64,000 nt of DNA from Chrysogorgia sp. JL179-B06 (GCA_035772405.1 JAYKKM010000351.1:201501-265500); one strand, 5' to 3'. Shown: positions 1 to 12,027, counted from the stretch's first letter. Program-made: numbers and translations. Notes: generated from the sequence alone by a model not told the origin.

Positions 1-1281
1 AACACATTCAAAATTCATCATCTTAACACTGCCCCTATCATTTGGCCCGTACGCAGACACGGACGCGGACGCCGAGGGTATAGCAATAGCTCTTCTGCAC
101 TAACGTGCAGGATATATACGACGAGGCGGTTGGCCCGGGCTGGCTGATTGCCGAATAATTTCTAAGTAAATAAACCGTTTTTACGAAGGGTGTGCACGTT
201 CCCGTAATATAATAGACACGTATATGTTATGTATTTAGACTCAAAAACTGTTTTCAGTATTGAATCGAGTAAATATTGGCCGAGATACCGTTGAAAATCT
301 ACGTACGACGAACCGGCTTTTAAGGATTTGTTATCGACAGAAAGAAACTCTAGGGGTGTGTGGTATATATAGTCTGTGGTAGAAAAGGCGGGGAGGGGAT
401 TATTGCGAATTCGTATTTCTAGTTGTACTAATAATGGGAATATAAATTAGCCTTTCGATAAATTATGATAAACCAATAGCACTTTCTCGAGATGAAGTCA
501 GTATCCATGTTCGTCCGCATTTACCCATAATTATTGCGGCCATGAAAATGCTCACTTGCAATCATTTGTGTGTCAAATTTGGTTTGTTTGTCAGCATTTT
601 GAGCTATTATAATAGCAACCGCTTAAAGGACTATTCGACGAAATAAATTTCCCGATAACGAAGCGTAAGCACATCCAACGAAATACACTTTGCGTTAAAT
701 GATTTGGGGGAACGAACCAGTATGCATAGATGACACTTACAGTTAGCATTGAACATTTTCATGACATCCTACCACGTATATGATGAAATATCGTTCAGTT
801 TCAAGGGAATGCGCTCCAAAACCTCATTAGTACTATTGTTGTAGGCTCCAGGCTGCATAAATCGCGACAAAACCGAAGACGACAACGAACAAAATCTGCC
901 TCGTTTTAACTTATTTCGCCATGTTCATCTTAATTTATTTCGCCTATAAGTTCGCCATAACAGTTCGAATGTTCTTTGCCCTTGGCACCAACTTTATTGA
1001 CGGCAACATTTATTTCGCTAAATTCGTTAGCCGAATTCGTTTAGTCAAATTTGTATGGCCGAATTCATTTCGCCAAAGTCGTTTAGCAGAATTCGTTTAC
1101 TGTGCCAAAAATTGTGTATCTCTTAAAATTTGTTTGTACATTCGAAACGGGAATTAGTCATTTAAAAATTACAATTCGAATTTTGACCCTAAAATAGGGT
1201 GTGGAATGCGTGTAAATGCGAATAATTATGTGAATAAGACATATGAGTATAGCTAAGTATTGTGACTAAGGTTGATTCTAG
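1..1281. other. upstream non-coding region of the PAN-EGF-pentraxin gene
   Basis: I see no supported gene. Bases 388-423 carry a terminus-like motif (a GAGGGGATTATTGCG-type core ending in TATTTCTAG) that recurs inverted at 5,024-5,067 and in related form at 12,223-12,255 and 13,807-13,840. Bases 900-1,130 are rich in short iterations of TTCGCC and AATTCGTTTAGC. Bases about 1,020-1,260 align with about 63,420-63,625, the region upstream of the second gene copy, so this stretch is part of the duplicated unit and may hold the promoter. The 78-codon frame here is only a by-product of the iterated repeat. Confidence 0.6.
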
Positions 1282-1767
1282 TTAAAGTGCCCATAACCTA
1301 AAAAAAATGTTATTGGAAAAACTTTTAAAATGATAAAGTAACTTCTTTTGAAGATTTTCGTTTCTTTGCTTTCTTTTTGAGATATATCAGTTTGTTTGAT
1401 ATGCAAATGTCTGGAATTTCGTCACACATGCATAATAACTTATTGGAGAAATTTGTATATCTCTTTCATTCTCGAACGAAATCCTTTAAAACCAAGAAGT
1501 TTGGTGTTGTGGGAGAAACGCACACACGTGTTATTCACACTTTAGTGTTTTTATTTCATGAACGCAAATATATATAACATTCTCTGATAACTCAGTATGC
1601 ATGTGTGACGAAATTCCAGATATTTTCAATATCAAACAAACTGATATATCTCAAAAAGAAAGCGAAGAAGTGAAAATCTTCAAAAGAAGTTACTTTATCA
1701 TTTTATAAGTTCTTCCAAATAAGACAATAAAAGATTTTTAAAATAAAAGAGGTTAGGGGCACTTTAA
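1282..1767. mobile_element. TTAA-flanked MITE with ~150-bp terminal inverted repeats
   Basis: The element runs from TTAAAGTGCCCATAACCT to AGGTTAGGGGCACTTTAA, with inner arms that stay complementary for about 150 bp, including ATATATCAGTTTGTTTGATA against its complement near 1,640. TTAA at both ends fits a TTAA target duplication, known for piggyBac and Kolobok superfamilies. AGTGC as the outer bases fits Kolobok better, but that is inference. The paralogous upstream region near 63,625 lacks it. A half copy lies at 18,764-18,935 and a relative with similar ends at 34,326-34,826. No coding capacity. Confidence 0.85.
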
Positions 1768-1934
1768 ACTTGGTGGGTCAAATTTTTAGTATTTTGTAAC
1801 TTTTTAACTGGAAGGTTTTGTAGAATACATATACTATGTCAATTACGTGGTTCAATTTGATATATAAACATTTTATTGAAAACAAATATTTATTTTATTC
1901 AGATATCCTCAAAGCCAAACCATTCTGATGCGAA

Positions 1935-2249
1935 ATGTTGGAGCCAGAAATTGTTTTGTTATTGGACGTGTTAATTCTGGCGAGTGTGAAATTTCAAAGC
2001 TCTCAGTCCACATGCTCTAGCTATTCCTTTGACATGAATGATGGTGTTAAAAATCGTGCATTGGACAGAACCTATACGACGTCATTGGTTGAACATTCAA
2101 CCGATTGTTTCGTCGAGTGCTTTTTTGATTGCAGATGTGTGTCATTTAACGTGTGCCAGAAAAAGTGTCAACTTAATTCTGAAACTAAATTTAAAAACAT
2201 CATCAACGTCCGGCATGGTTGCAGCTATTATGATTTACTTGATCCAAAG
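1935..2249 (+). CDS. PAN/apple - EGF - pentraxin protein, exon 1 (start, PAN-like domain)
   Basis: This is exon 1 of a four-exon gene (continues at 4,805-4,979, 6,039-6,279 and 14,258-14,645), predicted to give 372 residues. The exon opens with ATG and a hydrophobic stretch (about residues 5-18) that could be a signal peptide. A Cys-rich module follows, with six or more Cys around VECFFDCRCVSFN and QKKCQLN, the pattern of short PAN/apple domains in cnidarian extracellular proteins. The donor is AAAG|GTAATA at 2,250, in phase 0. The frame stays open in the intron to 2,333 by chance. The product is likely secreted or on the cell surface and may bind protein or carbohydrate; its actual ligand is unknown. 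A close second copy of this exon starts at 63,751. Confidence 0.8.
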
Positions 2250-2794
2250 GTAATACGTACGTTATGGCGCAATGGTACCCTAACTCATTTACATTTTGAA
2301 GAAATATTGAAAAACAAACCTGTAATCCACTAACATTGGGTTGTTCGGGTTTTTTGTTTATATATCACAATATACATGTATACTTCTTCAATGTTAAATG
2401 ATACTTAAATAGAGAGATCGAGAACTGTTGGAGTAATGTCTATATATAAAACAGAGGTTTATGGCATTGTACGGTTGCCCAACCTCGTTCCCAGGGCATT
2501 TTGCCTCTACGGTGGAAGGTCGGCGAAAATGGCCCTGGAATCGGCTGATCCATTCTATAATCCGATTGGCTTGTCATAAAACAGCCGAGTATAATTTATT
2601 CATCTAAATCTGAATGCTGTCTTAAAATTTTACAGCAAATTAGAAGTGATAGCTTTCGCTAAATTGGATATATGCTTCTTCATACCTTTTGTAAGAGATA
2701 ACCATGGATGTATGGTGAATTATTAAGCTTGCTAGCTGCTTTTATGCCAACGAATGCTGACATGAACAACTCTGAAGAGTATTGAATGTTTCTC

Positions 2795-3432
2795 TTTGTA
2801 AGCGTCCGTAAGCAATCGTCTTCTGGACGATCTTTTTTAGTATCCACAAGAGGTGGGACGAAATGAAAGATTGTACTGCTTCATACGATCGGACATGCCT
2901 GTATGATGAAATAATAATAATAATAATATATGTTTAATTGCCAACATTCGCAGCAAATTGCTGAATTACAGTGGTGGTCAGATATACTAGTAATACGGTT
3001 AACATTGTAAATATGTATACATATGTAAATATTCAAGCCATGTATTTTAGCGTAGCAAATTCGTTTAACCGTTTGGTCTTGCCTATAACTCTCGAGGTCC
3101 TAGACTGTCCAGAACGCAAACCATACCCATGTTGAATAACATCTGGTTTGCGGACTAGATATTTAAGTGGTTCTAAATTGGATATTCTTTCTATAAACTT
3201 TACACATGATTTGGCCCTACGATCAGAGAGCCGCAGGAGGCCAGACTGGACAAGTGCATCATAGTGCCCTCCTTTGTATCGACTCAAATACATCATAGAA
3301 CTGCTAACCCCAAAACAACTTAGCGCCTAATGGGTTTTCTAACCCCTGCCTAATGGTTTTCGAATACTAACTTTGATACTAATAAAAATATCGTCCAGAA
3401 GACGATTGCTTGCGGGCGGTGACAAAGAAGGC
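2795..3432. mobile_element. inverted-repeat element with ~60-bp arms
   Basis: The left arm near 2,795-2,850 contains AAGCAATCGTCTTCTGGACG, and the right arm at 3,378-3,432 contains its reverse complement; similarity continues on both sides of that core. The interior includes the LINE C-terminal remnant at 3,033-3,296. It may be a non-autonomous DNA element that captured or was invaded by a LINE fragment, or a rearranged pair of repeats. No transposase is visible. Confidence 0.6.
3033..3296 (-). pseudogene. LINE remnant: C-terminal end of a non-LTR reverse transcriptase
   Basis: An 87-codon minus-strand frame has the layout of the region after the reverse-transcriptase domain in jockey/CR1-like elements: a GL..L..RR...C.KF core, then a YGLRSG stretch and a TKR..FATLKY tail. 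It has no catalytic motifs and no upstream RT, so it is a fragment. Family placement is by pattern only. Confidence 0.5.
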
Positions 3433-4804
3433 CTGGGATGTAGTAAAACCCAAAACATTTTGCCCGAAAAATTAAGAGTCGACTGTCGATCATCGGATGC
3501 AGTGTGGCAGCCACAACTTCATAATATTATGTGACTAGTTTACTCAGCGGTTTTCTCAACGAAATATAGTGGAGTACTTCGTATATCGTATGTGATATAG
3601 CCTTAGTATAATTTTCAACTGGGAAACTGCAAAACAACTCTAATGTGTTAATTTAATTTGTTTTCGTGTTTACATACACAAGGCAAGACACAACAGGGAT
3701 GTTCAGCCCTAGCGGTCATGGTGTCTTACCCTAAGAATCAACAAACATACATATAATACATCACATATATAACTAACATATACATATTACTATATCACAG
3801 CCTGTGATACGATATCGCTTATTATATCATTTATTACAACAAATACATTATACAAACACACACACGTACGCACGCACAGTTAATATTAACAACAAATACT
3901 GAAGTTCTGCGATTCAAGATCTCTAACAGAATTACAATTTAAACATATTGAGCGCCAGGTGGATATAATATCAGTATTGAATGTGTTCTGGAGAGCGACA
4001 AAGTATCTTGATTTTAAATCATTTTTAAAGAGACTATATTTGTTAATTTCTTTTGTTTGATTATGTTAATGTTAAAATATATTACTTTAATATTAAAACA
4101 GTTCAAAATATAAATTTTTAATCCCTTTCTCAAATTGATTATATGTACTAATGGTAAATGCGCCCTGATACAAACTATAAAAGCGTTTCCCCCGCATTCA
4201 TGATAAATTGATGTATATTGTCAATTTGAGAAAGAATATCTTGGTTTCTGATTGCTTTGTGACGCCTTCAATCAAACGAATTAGATTCTTATCTTAGTAG
4301 AATTAGTGCGGAGATTTTCCTTGAATATACTTCTTGTTTCCATGCAACAAATGAAACAAATAAAACTAAAACTAGATAGATAGATTTATTTTAGTAGGTT
4401 AGCCCTACATAACTGTTATCTATATTCTATATTCTGTTATCTATAAACTGTTATCTATATTCATGACAGCCGAATATATCAGGAAACAGATGTTTTTATA
4501 GTCGTTAATTAATTAATAAACTATTTAGTTCCTCAAGCAGGAAAGTACAGTAGATATGGCGTTGAAATTGGACAAACTCTTCAACTAACCACATCTTCTT
4601 AACTAAATTGATAGGAATGCTCGGAAACTTTGGAAATAAACTAAAGTCAGTAAGGTCTTTCATATGAACTACATTTGTATTTTGGCTGGAGTATCCCTTT
4701 AATCTGTCAAATTATGTTCCATGAAGGATCAATAGTTCTGTTGAAATAAGAGTTTCGAAATGAAGCATAAATCACGTGTGAATCTCATTCTTTTTTCCAA
4801 ATAG

Positions 4805-4979
4805 GACAGTAATAAACAATGCAGTGATAATTGCGTGACTGATTTGAATTGCTGCGACACATCCACACCTTGTCTTAACGGTGGAACATGTCTACCTCCT
4901 AATATATCAAACAGCGGAATGCGCTTCAGGTGTGAGTGTCCAGATGCATATGAAGGAGATCGCTGTGAAGTCATAAAAC
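4805..4979 (+). CDS. PAN-EGF-pentraxin protein, exon 2 (EGF-like domain)
   Basis: A pyrimidine-rich acceptor (TTTTTTCCAAATAG) precedes the exon, and its donor is C|GTGAGT at 4,980. Read in phase 0 from exon 1, it encodes a classic EGF-like module: CLNGGTC, then CECPDAYEGDRCE, with six Cys in EGF order, preceded by two extra Cys pairs. The exon is 175 nt and passes on phase 1, exactly what exon 3 needs. EGF modules serve as spacers or binding units in extracellular proteins. No calcium-binding consensus is obvious. Confidence 0.85.
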
Positions 4980-6038
4980 GTGAGTTCTCTCAGTTACAGT
5001 AATGTCTTGGTCCCTTATATTAAACTAGAAATACGAATCCGCAATAATCCCCTCGCTCGCCTTTTCGAATTAGCGAGTCTAAATACATAATACAACAAAC
5101 GTGTATACCCTTCGTAAAAACCTCGTTATGTAGTTCGGCAGATCACCACTCGCCAATGCCGGCACCCCCCTAGGCACTTAGCATATATCGTAGGCCCCCA
5201 GTGACGACACATTCCTAGGGGGTTCGTGGGGCATTTTTTAATGTTGGGCCTCTGAAATGGCATTTCTTGCATTCTGAGAGGACTTTTGAGGAAAATATAA
5301 AAGTCATAATCACATTTTTTAACAATGTATCATCATTTTCAAGAAATATTTAAGTACACTGTACACAAAACTGAATCGTTATTATCTTTATACCTATTGC
5401 TGACCATCGTTTATAAAATATGTGAATATAAAGATAAAATGTAATCATTTTCGTAGGCACCATTAACTTTCGTTGGCCCTAGGCACAGTGCCTATAGTGC
5501 CTATTGGATAATCCAGCCCTGATATGGTCACATTTTGTGTAATAGTTTTAGTATATGGGTAAAATGCAGTACCTTTACTACCATAACTGTGATAAAAAAG
5601 TTTTTTGTCGTTGTCATTTTGGCAGTTGGCGAAGTATTGTGATTGTTATTGCAAGATATTTTGGGGGAAATATTTCATTCGGAAATTTTGGGTTTGTACC
5701 CCCCCCCCCCCCCAAATATGACATGTTAGCTACAGACCTGGATGTCACCTAGGCAGCTAGCTATAGCTATTCGTAGTTAAATTCCAAATCCAATTCAGCT
5801 GTTATTTCTAAAATAATACATTATCGTAAGAGTTAGGATTAGCGTTAGGTTTAGGGCAGTCAACTCTATATATGTTATCTATATTGTTAGTGTTATCTAT
5901 ATTGATTTCACTGGTTTAGGGTTAGGTTAAGGGTAACGTTTACTATTAAGGCTATGTTTTGAATTCTATATTATTGTATGAAACGTCAGCCGAATATTTT
6001 AGCATAAACTAATGATGAACTTTGAATTTTATTTATAG
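4980..6038. other. intron 2 of the PAN-EGF-pentraxin gene
   Basis: The intron runs from GTGAGT to ATTTATAG. It holds a terminus-like repeat (5,024-5,067, inverted relative to 388-423), a region at about 5,140-5,520 with a mobile-element-end look (CCCCCCTAGGCAC, and GGCCCTAGGCACAGTGCCTA near the end), a 14-bp poly-C run at about 5,700-5,713, and simple AT-rich sequence. No gene is supported. Confidence 0.6.
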
Positions 6039-6279
6039 TTAAGAACTCAATTGCTTTGCTCATCAAGAAAAGGAGTGTAAATAATTCTGTCATTATTAGT
6101 GATGATAATACACCAGCAATGACGGCCATCACAGTATGCTTGTGGATAAAGACTAATCAGATAAACGGTGATGCACATTTCATAACATATGCTACTAAAA
6201 AACAGACTAACGCTTTTGGATTATTTAACCTGGATAAATTAAGTACTTCGATAAACACCTTTACAACTGGTACGATAAG
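6039..6279 (+). CDS. PAN-EGF-pentraxin protein, exon 3 (first half of pentraxin/LamG fold)
   Basis: The acceptor is ATTTATAG and the donor is ATAAG|GTAAGA at 6,280. The first two bases complete a codon left by exon 2. The encoded segment has the opening strands of a pentraxin/LamG-type concanavalin-like fold (AITVCLWIKT, then FITYATKK and FGLFNL), typical of the family's first half. The exon passes on phase 2, matching exon 4 at 14,258. The intron of about 8 kb between the two halves is unusually long for this locus because repeats have filled it. Confidence 0.8.
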
Positions 6280-6355
6280 GTAAGACTAAATATGAAAGAT
6301 ACGACTCAATAAAAGTCAAAATATTGAATATAGAATAATTATATTATGTACTATT

Positions 6356-6450
6356 TAAAAACAGAGTCAGAGTGCTTTATCATTGTATATAGACGCGAGC
6401 CGAAGGCGAGCGGCTATATACAATGATAAAGCACGATGACGAGGTTTTTA
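6356..6450. repeat. long palindrome (fold-back)
   Basis: The arms GTGCTTTATCATTGTATATA and its complement flank a GC-rich centre (GAGCCGAAGGCGAGCGG). A second outer pair extends the hairpin to about 95 bp. Several other fold-backs in the window share the design of AT-rich arms around a centre rich in GAG/GGCGAG motifs. Confidence 0.8.
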
Positions 6451-6876
6451 AATGGCTTCTGAAATCACCTTTTGTCTTGTCAGCCACTGAAATAATATTA
6501 GAGGATTACGCATCATAATGGTTCTATTGTTGTTATCGTTCATTGAACTGTCAGAAAGTTAGTGGTTGACTATTCAAATTTGACTGCATTTGTTTCGAGC
6601 ACAGAGAAGTGGTGAAAGCTTCGGCAGACTTCCCGCTTAGCAGTGAGCTAAACAGATGAGGAACTTCGCTAGTCGATAATATATTCTTCATAGAGCCATA
6701 AACAAGCCGTACCGTTTTAAATGATATATTTTTTTCGACAAGATTTACAAAGAGGAGCTTGAAATATTGTTATTTAAGACTATATTCGACAGATAAATGC
6801 ACGTTGGTTATTGCTGCTGGGTAGTAATTTAATGAAGCGAATTGTTAGAACCTAGAGAATTTCGTATCTAGCTTAT

Positions 6877-6929
6877 CCCCTCGCCCGGCGCGAAGCGCCG
6901 GCCAAAGGCCGAAGGCCTGAGGGCGAGGG
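6877..6929. repeat. GC-rich palindrome with nested hairpins
   Basis: CCCCTCGCCC at the left pairs with GGGCGAGGG at the right, and three short perfect hairpins sit between them (GGCGC/GCGCC, GGCC/GGCC and again GGCC/GGCC, each with a 3-nt loop). It is much richer in GC than its surroundings. It resembles the end or centre of the fold-back elements seen elsewhere in the window. Confidence 0.7.
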
Positions 6930-7022
6930 TGCTAATATCGACCGGCGTTTAGTCCCTTATCACGCGAGAGCTAGCGGTCCTAATCTCGGTCTGGTTTATT
7001 TGTTTATATATATATATATGAT

Positions 7023-7108
7023 GGGGGGGGGGGGGGGGCGGGAGGGAGGGAGGGAGGGAGGGAGGGAGGGAGGGAGGGAGGGAGGGAGGGAGGGAGGGAG
7101 GGAGGGAG
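7023..7108. repeat. poly-G plus (GGGA)n microsatellite
   Basis: A 16-base G run is followed by about 17 GGGA units. The + strand has many consecutive G3 tracts and could form G-quadruplexes. The minus-strand frame of repeated Pro/Ser codons is not a gene. Confidence 0.95.
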
Positions 7109-7596
7109 AAGAGCGAAAACGCGCGCGAACCGTCCTCATGCGCGGCATCGGAAAATTTGGCCCTGGTAACTAGATATAGACAGAAGCTCTGCATTTGAAT
7201 TAATATTTAAATTGCAACCGTCACATGATTGCGAATGCAAAAATTGAAACGGTATTGAAACGGTTTTTTGGTGCGTTAAATTTGGCGTAATTTAAATTTA
7301 AATTGACGCCAGCGCGACAAACCGCTTTCCGGAAGAGCCGCCATTTTAATTCGTCGACGGCGAAAGTGATTTCATGCCGAAACTGTAGTGTTGAAGGACA
7401 AGATAATCAAAGACAGGCACAAGTAAAAGGTAAATACATTGTCACCGACTCACCGGTCTGTGTTGAGCAATTAATTTGTCTTTTCTGCATAGTTTTTTTT
7501 GGTTTGGGTTTATAGTAATTTGGTTAGGATTAGGGTTTAGGTTTAGGATTTTGGTGATATTTACCAGCATTTCGTTGAATTCTAAGAGAGTATAGC

Positions 7597-9820
7597 GTCG
7601 TACGCACTGATCTATATATAGACTGGATAGAGCATGTATTGTCTGAAAATGAAGCTTCCGGTTGGTCGCGGCGGCCATATTGGAAGGTCCCACTTCGCAT
7701 ATTAGTTACTGTTGCGCAGTTAGAGTTTTCGTGTTTTAAAGCATTTTCTCCTTCGGGATCGGACAATTTTTTTTATTACGCGAAAGAGAGGACACGTGAA
7801 GCATTTTGAGAGAGAAATTGTAGTTGTTTGGCCCCAAATTCTTGGGAAAAACGGAATTTGCGAGTTCGATGGTACGAGCTCTCAGTATCGGTGATTACAA
7901 CTTTGAACTGATGAAGGCCGTTATCATTCAGAATTTACTCAGAATATGGAACACTGCTAGAGGACTAAAAGAATTCGGAAAATTTGATCAACTGAACAAG
8001 CTTTACTACGGATAACCGCTATGGTAAGTCTTGAAATATAGCTATTTCGATTATTGTGCGAGTACCGTCGGTGAGTACAGTTGTGAGTTGTGACTAAAAA
8101 GTATATTTTAGTATGATGTATTAAAGCCCGAATTAGATAACCCCATCTGGTAGATTTTATGAATGCATGGACAACCTATTTTAATCATTACCCCGAGTTT
8201 TCTTTGAGTAAAAATATATTGTTTATTAAACTCGATGCATCTAAGAGTACATCTATTATTATTATTATTATTTCAGCCAGATGCAAAAAAATTGCAATTG
8301 ATAATCACTATTTGGTCTATTTTTGAGAGTGTTGACTGTGTACATATTGGTGCGGTCAGAGACGTATTCTTGTAAATCATGTATTTGAGATAACCTGTAT
8401 GTGCACCAGTTTTATTGATCTATTCGAGAAAATTGTTTGTAAACTTTTGAGTATATTTGGTGGTTCAAGGAACCGGTTTTAAAATCTTTAGCCATCTTCC
8501 TTCTCTTTAACCAACCAGTGATAATGAATGTATTCTTCATAAAGATTGCTGATGTTGGTAATAGTGACTGGCATTTTGATGGTCTCAGCAGTAGTAAGAG
8601 TCAGATACTCTCTAGGTTAGTGTAGTCTCCAGAAAGATTGTTGATGTTGGTGGTAGTGATGTTTCAACAGCCTGTGCAGTTAAACAGGACCATTTACTAA
8701 GTTTTTTCTTATTTTCTTTCCAGGTAAAGTCTGACTTTGCAGTAGCACTTGATGATTTGTTTGATGAGTCCATAAACATGGTTGTCATCAACTGCAGAGT
8801 CGAACATATGGTCATATAATTCATTGAACAATGATGATATGTCTGATAAACATAAGTTACAGAAGTCAAAGAAAGGATTAAATTCTTAAACGTTTTCATT
8901 TATATATACAGAATCAAACTACACAAGAAAAAATACACTCAAGAATTGTAAAAATATTCTTTAATTGAATGATTTATGATTTACAAAATTTGAAAACTGT
9001 AAATAACACAGTTTAATTATATTCTGTATTAAGTTGTTATGTCACTTCACCTTTGAGTTCTTCCTTCATATTAGTTGTTTGATTTTCAACTACATGTACC
9101 TGTGGCTGTAACATACAAATATCACATTAAAATTTACAAATACAGCAGTACTCACAAACAATTTCTCATAAAAATTACAGAATATTCTTAAATGCCAACA
9201 CAACAAGTTACACACACTGGACCTGGAGTATGTTAAAACAAACTGGCAAACTATTTTTATGATGCATGCTACAGCTAATTTTATGGAAGGCACCAAATAT
9301 TAAAGTAAAACATGCTCCTGTCAAAGTTCTATCTTTTGTACCTTTAATTGCACCTCTTGCAAATGATCTACCGATTGAAAACATTTCACAATTACAGTAT
9401 TATCTCACACTTGTATTCTAACTTTCAGTTTATTCACGGTAGTGCTGCCTGTATTGAACCCTTTTCACGCTTTTGGAGCTCTCTGTTCGCTCGGCCCGCT
9501 TCGAAATTTCGTCAAAATGTCAACTTATTTACTTACCATTCAGTTTTCCTTCACGTTTTTAGATCCTCCATAGTTCCATTATGTGTCCTGTTGCTTGAAA
9601 TACCAAAATGAATTTGCTTTGTTCGTTTATTTCGTGATTATATACGAAAACAACGACTTCGCAACAGTAAAATGTATTAGCTCGCTCCTCAAAGTGGGAC
9701 CTTCCAATATGGCGTCGCTCACAAAAAAGGGCGTGACTTCCGGTTACATTTTCATTAAGGCGCTCAGTAATAGGATGCACTATCCAGTCTATTTAGAGAT
9801 CAGTGGTCGTACGGCTACCG
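7597..9820. mobile_element. 2.2-kb inverted-repeat element
   Basis: The left arm (7,597-7,700) and right arm (9,690-9,820) are inverted copies: ATATTGGAAGGTCCCACTT against AAGTGGGACCTTCCAATAT, plus GATCTATATATAGACTGGAT against the matching ATCCAGTCTATTTAGAGATC. The interior has no recognisable transposase. A 63-codon frame at 7,824-8,015 looks like coding sequence by composition but I cannot place it. Bases 8,545-8,700 carry decayed relatives of the ribozyme-bearing repeat at 27,911-28,131. Confidence 0.7.
8545..8700 (-). repeat. decayed copies of the repeat at 27.9-28.1 kb
   Basis: Phrases such as AGAAAGATTGTTGATGTTGG followed by GTGATGTTTCAACAGCCT match, with changes, the AGAAAGACTGTTGTTGG / GACTGACGTTTCGACGGCCT arrangement at 27,950-27,990. 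At least two degenerate units are visible. Their ribozyme core is no longer intact. Confidence 0.45.
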
Positions 9821-10435
9821 TACCGCTACGAATACCTTCAGTTCAGTGCTTCACTTTATCGTTTAACTTTTTGACTTGACTCGCTAATTTTAATGTAATT
9901 TAAATAATTGTACACTGTATTGTGTATTTGCTCCAAGCTCAGAAATCTAATAGACACCTTTTGAAATACTTTATAACAGAGGGATTTGGAAAAATTTGAA
10001 GGTGTGTAATGTTTTGAATGTTTAGAATTTTCAATTTTCAAAACATATATGTATAATATTTTGACAGTTGGAATCCATGCAGTTTAAAATATATACCATT
10101 TGTTCTTTATAATACTGCAGAATAGTAAGTGGTAGTACAAATTTTGGAATTGCATGTACAGTATGTTTATTATTTTATTAAAATTATAAATACTATGCTT
10201 GATAGTTATCCTATATATACAGTAGTTTAGGGTGAAAAAACCTGCATACTATTGCTGTGTTTATATGACCTGGGCCTGGCCTACAATTTTGTAGCAATAA
10301 ACAAGCATTACTGTATACTTTTCAGTGTTAATATATACACTGCTGTAGTGAATAAGGGAGCGCTCGGGGGGAAACAGACGATACAGTACATGGATGATTG
10401 TCAAGCAAGCTCATATCCTCAGAAAAAGTATTCTG
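9821..10435. other. AT-rich intronic stretch with a dispersed repeat
   Basis: Bases about 10,010-10,320 are related to about 61,745-61,990; both share GTTTAGAATTTTCA, AAAATATATACCATTT and a GACCTGGG-CTGGCCTAC segment. This is a dispersed repeat of unknown class. I see no gene. Confidence 0.55.
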
Positions 10436-10760
10436 TGTCCCGGACAGGGATAACTTCCTGATTTCCAGTGAGATGCTCTAACCATTGAGCTACCAAGACT
10501 CAGATGGCGAGTGAAGGTTACATTATTTGATGTACTGATTCTATTGATATATGTCTGCCTAAATGCAGCTGGCATTTGCATACAGCAGTGACTCAGTGTA
10601 TATATTAACACACCCAATCATTACTGATATATATATAGTAACTGCTGCATAGGCAGTACATATATCATTAGAACAGTACATCATTGTAACCTCTCTCCAT
10701 CTGAATCTTGATGGCTCAATGGTTAGAGGCCGTCACTGGCAATAAGGTTATAATTTTTTA
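10436..10760. repeat. inverted pair of tRNA-like SINE heads
   Basis: On the minus strand 10,436-10,502 reads as a tRNA-like 5' half with A-box TAGCTCAATGG; on the plus strand 10,705-10,760 has GGCTCAATGGTTAGAG. Flanking sequence is complementary between the halves (GATGTACTGATTCTATTGAT near 10,530 against its inverse near 10,670), so this is a large inverted repeat with a tRNA-like head in each arm. The B-boxes are degenerate, so functional tRNA genes are unlikely. Confidence 0.6.
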
Positions 10761-11197
10761 TGTTTCTGACGATATGATCTTGACATCCATGTTTTGTATA
10801 CTGGCATGTATTCCATATATAATCTGTGTTTACAGAACTCCATCCATTATGGAACATGTTAGACCTACAGTTACTTAGCTGGCCTAGTGGGTCACAATTT
10901 ATTATGTCGCGATCTGTCAAAGTAAAATACAGCTTATTATTATTATGTTCACATTGGCTATGTTGACACTACTAAGTACTGTGCTAGCTAGATCATTGTC
11001 GACAAGCAGACTAGGCATGGCATCCTGAATATTGGTTATAATATATATGTGCATGGTGATATAATTTAGATACTATAGTACACAATGCCATATATATGCT
11101 TTGATACATGGCAAATATGGTACAGTGGATCTGCAATCTGCATTAGGCATTATTATTAGTAGTATTATTGTTAATGCATTATTATTAGTAGTATTAC

Positions 11198-11199
<2 letters not shown>

Positions 11200-11240
<41 letters not shown>

Positions 11241-11250
11241 TAATAATAAT
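11200..11250. repeat. (TAA)n microsatellite
   Basis: About 17 near-perfect AAT/TAA units. Such tracts often mark the 3' end of LINE insertions, but no LINE body is visible next to it. The minus-strand poly-Tyr frame is spurious. Confidence 0.95.
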
Positions 11251-12027
11251 ACAATAATATTTATACAGGATAGCCCCTTCAATGCTAACACTGGTATCAA
11301 TATATGGGGGTCTTGTTTTCTAACAAATTACAGTTACAAATTTCAACACATATTCATAAATGTACAGTACAATGTTACAAAAACTAATTTTAACTCAAAA
11401 GTTGTATATCCTTCACATATTGTCAATTAAGGCAATAGATAATGTGCTATAACATGTATGAACAGATTAATTGAAACATGGAAAATAGCTCTTTGCCGGT
11501 AGATATGATGTTAAAATGCCATGGAATCTCCTAACTAGCATTACACAATGTAACTTGCTTCTAATACAAGAGGTATAAAACTTAGGATTTCTATTAACCA
11601 ATCAGTTTCAAGTCCCAACTTAGGAAAGATCAGTTTCCCTGACATGCATAGAGACCTCTGATTATGACCATCAATATTTAGTTATCCATATTCCTGCCAG
11701 CTCCACATCACAGTAGTCCAATGTGTGTAGAATTATCAACTTACTGATATAATCTATCCACACTAACAATTGGAGTAGAATCCCTAATACATCTTAGTAA
11801 ATCTATATGCATCCGTAGACATTTGAATGAATTTGATTTTTTAAAGGACACTCGTTGTATGATAGAGATGCACTTTCTTCCTTCAACAGCCTTTGGTGTC
11901 TATATACTAAATACTGCATTGATTATTTCGTGAGTCATCAATATTGTGATAAAAGTAATTTCTTTCTTAGTGATTGATGGTAGAAACAGCAGTAGACCCC
12001 CCACTATTATGTTGCTGCACTCAAAAA

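Larger units (their letters stand above)
2250..4804. other. intron 1 of the PAN-EGF-pentraxin gene
   Basis: GT at 2,250-2,251 and AG at 4,803-4,804 bound the intron. It contains an inverted-repeat element (about 2,790-3,430) with an embedded LINE remnant, an (AAT)n tract near 2,910-2,930, and AT-rich sequence from 3,440 to 4,800 in which I see no gene. Bases 4,370-4,470 carry short repeats of GTTATCTATATT, which recur at 5,870-5,900 in intron 2. Confidence 0.7.

Noticed and set aside
1929..2020. Upstream ATG at 1,929 as start of the PAN gene
   Set aside because: It is in another frame and soon closes; the frame from 1,935 carries the Cys module and fits all splice phases.
6949..7194. Pro/Ser-repeat minus-strand frame
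   Set aside because: It is the (GGGA)n tract read in frame.
10411..10617. A functional tRNA gene at 10.4-10.5 kb
   Set aside because: A-box is good but the B-box and T-stem are degenerate and it sits in an inverted repeat; treated as a SINE head.
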